Of a stretch of DNA of 64,000 nt, positions 58,795 through 64,000 are shown piece after piece. The DNA comes from Marinobacterium lutimaris. GTDB taxonomy: Bacteria; Pseudomonadota; Gammaproteobacteria; Pseudomonadales; Balneatricaceae. The stretch is taken from the NCBI RefSeq assembly GCF_900108065.1, contig NZ_FNVQ01000001.1, positions 1,612,001 through 1,676,000 of the forward strand, in the 5' to 3' direction. The translations under genes were made by a program, and so were the position numbers. Numbering within the stretch: the stretch's first letter is position 1; every line of letters starts with the position of its first letter. A model generated the notes under the pieces. That model made no database searches and was not told where the DNA came from. It was given only the letters and a program-made list of their open reading frames with translations.

Positions 58795-59658
58795 ATGAGC
58801 ATTGCTTACCTGAACGGCAGCTTCCTGCCCCTGGAAGAAGCGCGGATCTCTCCGCTGGATCGCGGCTTCCTCTTTGGTGACGGCATCTATGAGGTCATCC
58901 CCTACTACGGCGGCAAGCCGGTCGGTCTGGCTCCGCACATGCAGCGCATGGCTGACGGCCTCGCTGCCATCGAGATCAAGTGCAACAAAAGCATCGAAGA
59001 CTGGCGCGTACTGCTTGACGACCTGATCGCCAAAAACGCTGACCAGGGTGCAAACCTCGGCGTCTACATCCACGTTTCCCGCGGTGCAGATACCAAGCGC
59101 TACCACGCCTACCCGGAAAACGTAGAGCCGACCATCTTCGCCTTCGCTTTCCCGATCAAGGATCCGGAGCCGGTTGATCGCACCAAGGCCCACGGCTATG
59201 CCGTATCCAGCACCCAGGATCTGCGCTGGAAGCGTTGCAACATCAAGTCCACCGCACTGCTCGGCAACGTCATGCACTACCAGCAGGGCCACGCTTCCGG
59301 TCACGGCGAAATCCTGCTGTACAACGAGAACAACGAACTGACCGAAGCCAGTTCAAGCAACGCGTTCATCGTTAAAGATGGCAAGGTGATCACCCCGATT
59401 CAGGATCATCAGAACCTGCCGGGCATCACTCGCCGCATCATCATCGACAGCCTGAAAGCCGACGGCTCCATCCCGGTTGAAGAGCGCACTGTGACCATGG
59501 ACGAAGTTCGTAACGCGGACGAAATCTGGATCACCAGCTCCTCCAAAGAGATCGCTCCGGTTATTGAGCTGGACGGTAAGCCGGTAGGCAATGGCGAAAT
59601 CGGCCAGGTGTGGGAAAACGCATTCCGCATCTACACCGAGCGCAAGTTCGACTTCTGA
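58795..59658 (+). CDS. dat: D-amino acid aminotransferase
   Basis: 287 residues, class IV PLP fold. Catalytic Lys151 (RCNIKSTALL), LDRGFLFGDGIYEVIP, and TEASSSNAFIV fit D-alanine transaminases. It interconverts D-alanine plus 2-oxoglutarate with pyruvate plus D-glutamate. Its place beside a D-glutamate cyclase and 5-oxoprolinase suggests it feeds or drains the same D-glutamate pool. Start behind CGAGG; a strong bidirectional terminator follows. Confidence 0.9.
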   Translation: MSIAYLNGSFLPLEEARISPLDRGFLFGDGIYEVIPYYGGKPVGLAPHMQRMADGLAAIEIKCNKSIEDWRVLLDDLIAKNADQGANLGVYIHVSRGADTKRYHAYPENVEPTIFAFAFPIKDPEPVDRTKAHGYAVSSTQDLRWKRCNIKSTALLGNVMHYQQGHASGHGEILLYNENNELTEASSSNAFIVKDGKVITPIQDHQNLPGITRRIIIDSLKADGSIPVEERTVTMDEVRNADEIWITSSSKEIAPVIELDGKPVGNGEIGQVWENAFRIYTERKFDF

Positions 59659-59724
59659 TTTAGCTGGCGGGCTTCTGCCCGCCCCCTCAGATTCCCTGCC
59701 CTATGCGGGCTGGCGAATCTCAGG

Positions 59725-59757
59725 CACAAAAAAAGGGCCAATCGGCCCTTTTTTGTG
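59725..59757. terminator. bidirectional terminator after dat
   Basis: CACAAAAAAAGGGCC, AATC loop, GGCCCTTTTTTGTG. It serves dat and the convergent STAS gene. Confidence 0.92.
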
Positions 59758-59910
59758 CTCAAATTCTGTCACTACCTAAGCATCTGCGCGAAGCGTGACT
59801 GCTTCAACCTCAGGATGCCTAACTGCCAGCCTCAAACAAACAGCTTTAACCAACCACTTAACACTGCGGCCGGCAGCTCAGCACAAACTCCAAACGATCG
59901 AGTTCGAGAC

Positions 59911-60396
59911 TCAGCCACAGCCCTCAAGCGTTGCCACCAGATCCTTGAAAGCATTCCTGTTGGCATCGTTCAGATCGATCAGAATCCGGTGCGCATCAAT
60001 AATCCGCGCCCGTACCTGATCTTCCGACTCCTGCACAAAAGGCACCCGCTCCAGGTCCGCCCCACTGGCCGGCACGCTGTCGAGCAACAGGAACACCTGA
60101 TCAAACCCCATCGAATAGAGAATCTTGGTGATATCGCCGTTGGTGGAGATTAGTGTTGGGCGCGGCATGCCCTGTTCGGCCGCCTTGACCGCGAGTTTGG
60201 CGATCAGCCCGAGGGAGGTACTGTCGATCGTCGTAGTTTCCGTCAGATCGATCAGGGTGTCGCTGATTTCACGCCGTGCCAGCACCTTCTCAAGGTGCAA
60301 ATCGATGGTAGAGCACAGCGTCAGACGCACCTCACCAACGAATTTAAGTACGTAATGTCCGTTACGGCAGGCGTAATAGATAGAGCCGTCGCTCAT
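59911..60396 (-). CDS. STAS-domain anti-sigma factor antagonist, HsbA-like
   Basis: 161 residues. STAS fold with the phosphorylatable Ser in TTIDSTSLGLIAKL, and a C-terminal extension. With the PP2C protein encoded two bases upstream it should form a partner-switching module, as HsbA/HsbR do in pseudomonads. The site of action is a still unknown anti-sigma factor. Confidence 0.82.
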   Translation of the reverse strand: MSDGSIYYACRNGHYVLKFVGEVRLTLCSTIDLHLEKVLARREISDTLIDLTETTTIDSTSLGLIAKLAVKAAEQGMPRPTLISTNGDITKILYSMGFDQVFLLLDSVPASGADLERVPFVQESEDQVRARIIDAHRILIDLNDANRNAFKDLVATLEGCG

Positions 60397-60398
60397 AC

Positions 60399-61562
60399 TT
60401 ATACTCGGGATACTGTCATAATGGCTACATCGTCGGGGTTCACCCGACCAACCGGAATAATCGCATCACAAATAGACTGGGGCGACAGGTTCCTGCCGCT
60501 ACAGGCTTCCAGGAGCTTCTGCTCTTTCTCATCCAAGGAATGACCCTCGGCAACTTCAAGTATGCCATCAGAAAACAGGGTAATTGAATACTCTGACGCC
60601 AATTCAATACGTTTTTCGTCAAAGACCGGTTTTTCAAACAATCCTATCGGCATTCCGCGTCCTTCCAGAAAGGATACCTTCCCATTCTGAGACAACACCG
60701 GCATAGGATGGTGCCCACCGATAGCATAGGTCAGCGTGGAATCTCTTGCATCTATGAGCCCGATGAACATGGTCAGGTGCTTGCCTAGACCGGTCAGCAA
60801 CAGCTCACGGTTAACGCGATGCAGCGTCGCCAGCGGTGACTGGATGTCAAAGCTGGAATTACGATTGTAGTTACGCATCAGGCGATAGGTCATGTTTTTC
60901 AACAGAACCGTTACCAGCGCCGAAGACGCGCCGTGACCCGATACGTCGGCAAGATAAAAGATCGTCTGATTTTCATTGATGGCGATTGAGTCGACGAAGT
61001 CGCCACTTAGCAGCAGACTGGGCTGCAGCACATACTGAAACTGGATATGGTTCAGTTCCCGGCTTGGCGGCGGCAGAAGCTTCTGCTGCAGCTGCTGGGC
61101 GGCGTGCTGATCCTCTTTTAGCTCATCAAGGCTGCGCTCGAGGCTTTCACGCAGGAAACGCGCCTCCTCGATCATCCTTATCCGCTCCAGCTGACGCTGT
61201 AACGAGCCGATAAACAGCTTCGGATGTTGATTCAATTCAGCCAGCGAGAAGACATCATCGGCGCCATTGCGCAACGCAGCGACCATCTCCTCGGCAGTAC
61301 CGCCCGGTATCAACACCACGGTGGACATGGGACTGATTCGGGCCGCCAGCTGGTCTATGTATTCGATTTCACTGAAGGTGCTGCGATCGACAATCGCCAG
61401 GGAGATCTCATGGTGCTCCAGCACACTTTCAACGTCATCGGCATTTCTGGCCACAAGCAGACGCAGCCTGACATCCGGGCACTGCTCACATAGCTCGAAA
61501 ATATGGTCAATAACGTCGGTAGAGGCAGATACCGCAAGGATCGCCTGCTCTCGATGTCCCAT
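60399..61562 (-). CDS. response regulator with PP2C (SpoIIE-type) output, HsbR-like
   Basis: 387 residues. An N-terminal receiver domain with phosphoacceptor Asp59 (LAIVDRS), a coiled-coil linker (about 130-175), and a PP2C-like phosphatase with ADVSGHGASSA, FSDGILEV and PDDVAIMTV retained. It should dephosphorylate the STAS partner when active. Starts before mlaA on the same strand. Confidence 0.85.
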   Translation of the reverse strand: MGHREQAILAVSASTDVIDHIFELCEQCPDVRLRLLVARNADDVESVLEHHEISLAIVDRSTFSEIEYIDQLAARISPMSTVVLIPGGTAEEMVAALRNGADDVFSLAELNQHPKLFIGSLQRQLERIRMIEEARFLRESLERSLDELKEDQHAAQQLQQKLLPPPSRELNHIQFQYVLQPSLLLSGDFVDSIAINENQTIFYLADVSGHGASSALVTVLLKNMTYRLMRNYNRNSSFDIQSPLATLHRVNRELLLTGLGKHLTMFIGLIDARDSTLTYAIGGHHPMPVLSQNGKVSFLEGRGMPIGLFEKPVFDEKRIELASEYSITLFSDGILEVAEGHSLDEKEQKLLEACSGRNLSPQSICDAIIPVGRVNPDDVAIMTVSRV

Positions 61563-61594
61563 TAATCAGTCACTCGAATATACTGACAGCCAGA

Positions 61595-61622
61595 TACAAA
61601 ACGCCGGACATAAAGCCCGGCG
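61595..61622 (-). terminator. terminator after mlaA
   Basis: Minus strand CGCCGG/CCGGCG stem with a TTTTGTA tail. Confidence 0.65.
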
Positions 61623-61636
61623 TCTGCTCGGTCGTA

Positions 61637-62344
61637 TCAGAAGTCGTTGTCGTCGTACTGGACCGGAATATTGCCATCATGGATCAGATATTCGCGGCGC
61701 TGCAGGTACGCATCACGCACAAAAATATACTTGTCGCCGCTGACGATCTGTTCGGCCTGCAACAGCTGTGCACGCGCGTCGATCAAAGCCAATCCGTAGA
61801 GAGTGTTACGTGTCGGCACATCATCCACGTAGGTAACCGGTGTCAGGTACCAGTCCGGCACCAGCCCGATGCCGTCGCGCACGGTGCTTGGGCCGAGGAA
61901 CGGCAGCACTACGTACGGACCAGAATCCATACCCCAGACAGCCAATGTCTGGCCGAAGCCTTCGGGATGTTTTTCCAGCCCCATCGGTGTTGCCACGTCG
62001 ATAAGACCAGCCAGGCCGAAGGTAGAGTTAAACACGATACGTGCAACGCTGGTCAGAGCATCATCGCCTTTGCCCTGCAGTGCGCTGTTAACCGCAGAGC
62101 GGATGTCGCCAAGGTTGCCAAAAAAGTTGCTGACGCCCTTTTCAGCCATGTCAGGCATGACGAAGCGATAGCCCTGGGCGACCGGTTTGAGCGCGTACTT
62201 ATCAACCGTCTCGTTGAACGAAAACATGGCGCGGTTATAACCCTCCCAGGGGTCATTTTCGCTGGCAACGGCGCTAACCGGCGCCGCAGCTGCCAATGTC
62301 ATGGCTGAAAAGAGCACTCCCTGACGCAACCTTTTGAACAGCAT
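61637..62344 (-). CDS. mlaA: MlaA/VacJ-family phospholipid transport protein
   Basis: 235 residues. MlaA blocks NDPWEGYNRAMFSFNE, RFVMPDMAEKGVSNFFGNLGD, GFGQTLAVWGMDSGPYVVLPFLGPS are present; it removes mislocalised phospholipids from the outer leaflet of the outer membrane with OmpC. The signal sequence ends VSAVASEN without a lipobox Cys, so this version is not lipidated, unlike most MlaA proteins. The pattern suggests signal peptidase I cleavage. Confidence 0.92.
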   Translation of the reverse strand: MLFKRLRQGVLFSAMTLAAAAPVSAVASENDPWEGYNRAMFSFNETVDKYALKPVAQGYRFVMPDMAEKGVSNFFGNLGDIRSAVNSALQGKGDDALTSVARIVFNSTFGLAGLIDVATPMGLEKHPEGFGQTLAVWGMDSGPYVVLPFLGPSTVRDGIGLVPDWYLTPVTYVDDVPTRNTLYGLALIDARAQLLQAEQIVSGDKYIFVRDAYLQRREYLIHDGNIPVQYDDNDF

Positions 62345-62682
62345 TGCAAATCCTTAACTATCAGAACGTATTCGCGGCATTTTAACTCTGTTGCAGGTGC
62401 GATAAAAAGCAAATGCGACTCTTTTTAGATGAAAATGTTCCATCTACCCGGTCAACCCAGAGCTTTATCTTTCAATTGACTAAGTCGCGTGGTGCAAAAA
62501 ACACAGTTACAACAAGATGTTGCAGTGCAACATGCACTATAGGTCGCAGGGATAGCAGGTGCAGAGAGAGCTACAGAGGATGAGTGGCTAAAGATGCAGG
62601 AAAGATGAATTATTTTAGAGAAAGGAACTCCCCGACGCGTCGCCGGGGAGTTTTCAGCGGTTCTTGACCAGCAATACTGTGA
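62345..62682. other. intergenic region with perfect 17-bp palindrome
   Basis: 338 bp without a credible gene. It must hold the mlaA promoter. ATGTTGCAGTGCAACAT at 62517-62533 is a perfect palindrome, and TTGACT lies at 62476-62481 on the plus strand. No regulator can be named. Confidence 0.5.
62626..62654 (-). terminator. htpG terminator
   Basis: Inverted repeat AACTCCCCG/CGGGGAGTT beyond the htpG stop, with CCTTTCTC on the minus strand after the stem. A modest intrinsic terminator. Confidence 0.6.
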
Positions 62683-64000
62683 TCAGGCGCTCAGTTCAAG
62701 CAGCAGCTTGTTGAGGCGGCTGATGTAGGCAGCTGGATCTTCCAGCTGACCACCGGCGGCCAGGTCGGCCTGATCGAACAGAGTCAGTGCGAGGTCCTTG
62801 AAGCGGTCTTCGTCCGGTTCCTGATCCAGCTTGGCGATCAGCGGATGCTCCGGGTTGTACTCGAAAGTAGGCTTCACTTCCGGTACCGGCTGGCCGGCGG
62901 CTTCCATGATCTTGCGCATCTGCGCGCCCATGTCGTAGTCACCGACAACCAGGCAGGCCGGAGATTCGGTCAAACGGTGAGTCACGCGCACTTCGTTGAC
63001 GCGATCGGCGAAGGCAGTCTTCAGGCGCTCGGTGAGGCCTTCCATCTGCTTGGCGACTTCTTCCTGCTGCTTCTTCTCTTCTTCGGTTTCGGTCTCACCC
63101 AGATTCAGCTCACCTTTGCTGACATCCTGGAAAGACTTGCCTTCGAAGTCGAACAGCTGGCTCATCATCCACTCGTCGATACGCTCGGACAGCAGCAGAA
63201 CCTCGATACCCTTCTTGCGGAAGATCTCCAGGTGCGGGCTGCTCTTGGCGGCGTTGTAGGAGTCGGCTACCACGTAGTAGATCTTCTCCTGGCCTTCCTT
63301 CATGCGGGCAACGTAGTCGTCCAGACCCACGGTCTGCTCGGCGTTGTCGTTATGCGTTGAGGCGAAGCGCAGCAGCTTGAGGACCTTCTCGCGGTTCGCG
63401 TGATCTTCAGCCGGGCCTTCTTTCAGAACCTGGCCGAACTCTTTCCAGAAGGACTGATACTTTTCAGCATCGTTCTTGGCCAGCTTCGCCAGCATATCCA
63501 GCGCGCGCTTGGTCAGTGCAGAGCGCAGTTTGTCCACGTTCGGATCCTTCTGCAGGATCTCACGGGAGACGTTCAGGGACAGGTTTTTGGAGTCAACCAC
63601 ACCCTTGATGAAGCGCAGGTACAGCGGCAGGAACTCGTCCGCCTGATCCATGATAAATACGCGCTGGATGTAGAGCTTCAGGCCTTTCGGCGCATCGCGG
63701 TTCCACAGATCGAAGGGTGCGCGCTCCGGCAGGTAAAGAAGGCTGGTGTATTCCATATTGCCTTCAACCTGGTTGTGCGCCCAGCTCAGCGGATCGGCGA
63801 AGTCATGGGATACGTGCTTGTAGAACTCTTTGTACTCTTCATCGGTGATCTCGCTTTTGCTGCGGGACCAAAGAGCAGTCGCGGTGTTAACGCTTTCGAA
63901 TTCCGGCGCCTTGTTCTCGTCTTTGCCTTCTTCGTCTTCAGACGGAGCTTCTTCCTTCTGCATCAACACCGGAATAGCGATGTGATCAGAGTATTTACGC
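62683..64000 (-). CDS. htpG: chaperone HtpG (Hsp90), C-terminal part, 5' end outside
   Basis: The open frame runs off the right edge of the window. The visible part begins near [14 protein letters not shown] of the N-terminal ATPase domain end, then the middle domain ([43 protein letters not shown]) and the dimerisation domain up to LLLELSA. All blocks match bacterial Hsp90. The start codon is not in the window. Confidence 0.97.
   Translation of the reverse strand, partial: RKYSDHIAIPVLMQKEEAPSEDEEGKDENKAPEFESVNTATALWSRSKSEITDEEYKEFYKHVSHDFADPLSWAHNQVEGNMEYTSLLYLPERAPFDLWNRDAPKGLKLYIQRVFIMDQADEFLPLYLRFIKGVVDSKNLSLNVSREILQKDPNVDKLRSALTKRALDMLAKLAKNDAEKYQSFWKEFGQVLKEGPAEDHANREKVLKLLRFASTHNDNAEQTVGLDDYVARMKEGQEKIYYVVADSYNAAKSSPHLEIFRKKGIEVLLLSERIDEWMMSQLFDFEGKSFQDVSKGELNLGETETEEEKKQQEEVAKQMEGLTERLKTAFADRVNEVRVTHRLTESPACLVVGDYDMGAQMRKIMEAAGQPVPEVKPTFEYNPEHPLIAKLDQEPDEDRFKDLALTLFDQADLAAGGQLEDPAAYISRLNKLLLELSA

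Noticed and set aside
1-64000. Insertion sequences or transposases
   Set aside because: No transposase motifs or IS-type terminal repeats were seen anywhere.

Overview
The window reads as chromosome of a marine-type gammaproteobacterium, most likely of the Oceanospirillales or a related order. This is inferred from the GC-rich codon use, a gltX/tRNA-Ala/tRNA-Glu neighbourhood like that of pseudomonads, a TAXI-type TRAP receptor, HtpG, MlaA, and an HsbR/HsbA-like regulator pair. No species can be named from sequence alone. About two thirds of the window is prophage.

Layout. (1) 1-4783 is the right end of a prophage whose other end lies outside the window. It is a tightly overlapping run of small accessory genes with a C5 DNA methyltransferase, ending in an excisionase-like gene and a tyrosine integrase that abuts a tRNA-Ala gene. 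(2) 4786-11346 is a 6.5-kb island of host chromosome: a tRNA-Ala/Glu/Ala operon with a strong promoter, gltX, a candidate sigma-54-dependent small RNA, a TAXI receptor operon, dgkA, a methyltransferase, and the severed 5' end of dusA. (3) 11317-51572 is a complete 40.2-kb lambdoid siphophage prophage bounded by a 14-bp direct repeat inside dusA. Its integrase end supplies a replacement 5' end for dusA. (4) 51463-64000 is host chromosome: dusA, tal, a 5-oxoproline/D-glutamate locus (both halves of a D-glutamate cyclase, pxpABC, a LysR regulator and a D-amino acid transaminase), an HsbR/HsbA-like switch, mlaA and the C-terminal part of htpG.

How the second prophage works. cI (rightward) and a Cro-like gene (leftward) diverge from an operator region built on TTTAGC-N5-GCTAAA. 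The leftward operon runs through a dNMP kinase, a Toprim primase, a primase-helicase, an iteron-rich probable origin and a Q-like antiterminator. A promoter/inverted repeat/terminator module then precedes the late genes: SAR endolysin, holin, nested Rz/Rz1, lambda-type terminase (Nu1/A), gpW, portal, a protease-capsid fusion, decoration protein, connectors and tail genes. The tail genes include a G/GT pair with a clear -1 frameshift site. A self-contained regulatory cassette (RHH repressor plus an inactive S24 domain) sits inside the tail genes. The rightward side carries cI with two membrane or exported small genes. After a terminator and a second set of the same operators comes a long operon from a LuxR-type gene through a KilA-C-like protein, a CsrA fusion, an exonuclease, a second C5 methyltransferase and SSB.

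The most interesting items are the sigma-54 small RNA candidate, the dead-S24/RHH cassette, the phage CsrA fusion, the iteron array embedded in an ORF, the split D-glutamate cyclase locus, and the shared operators joining two phage operons.
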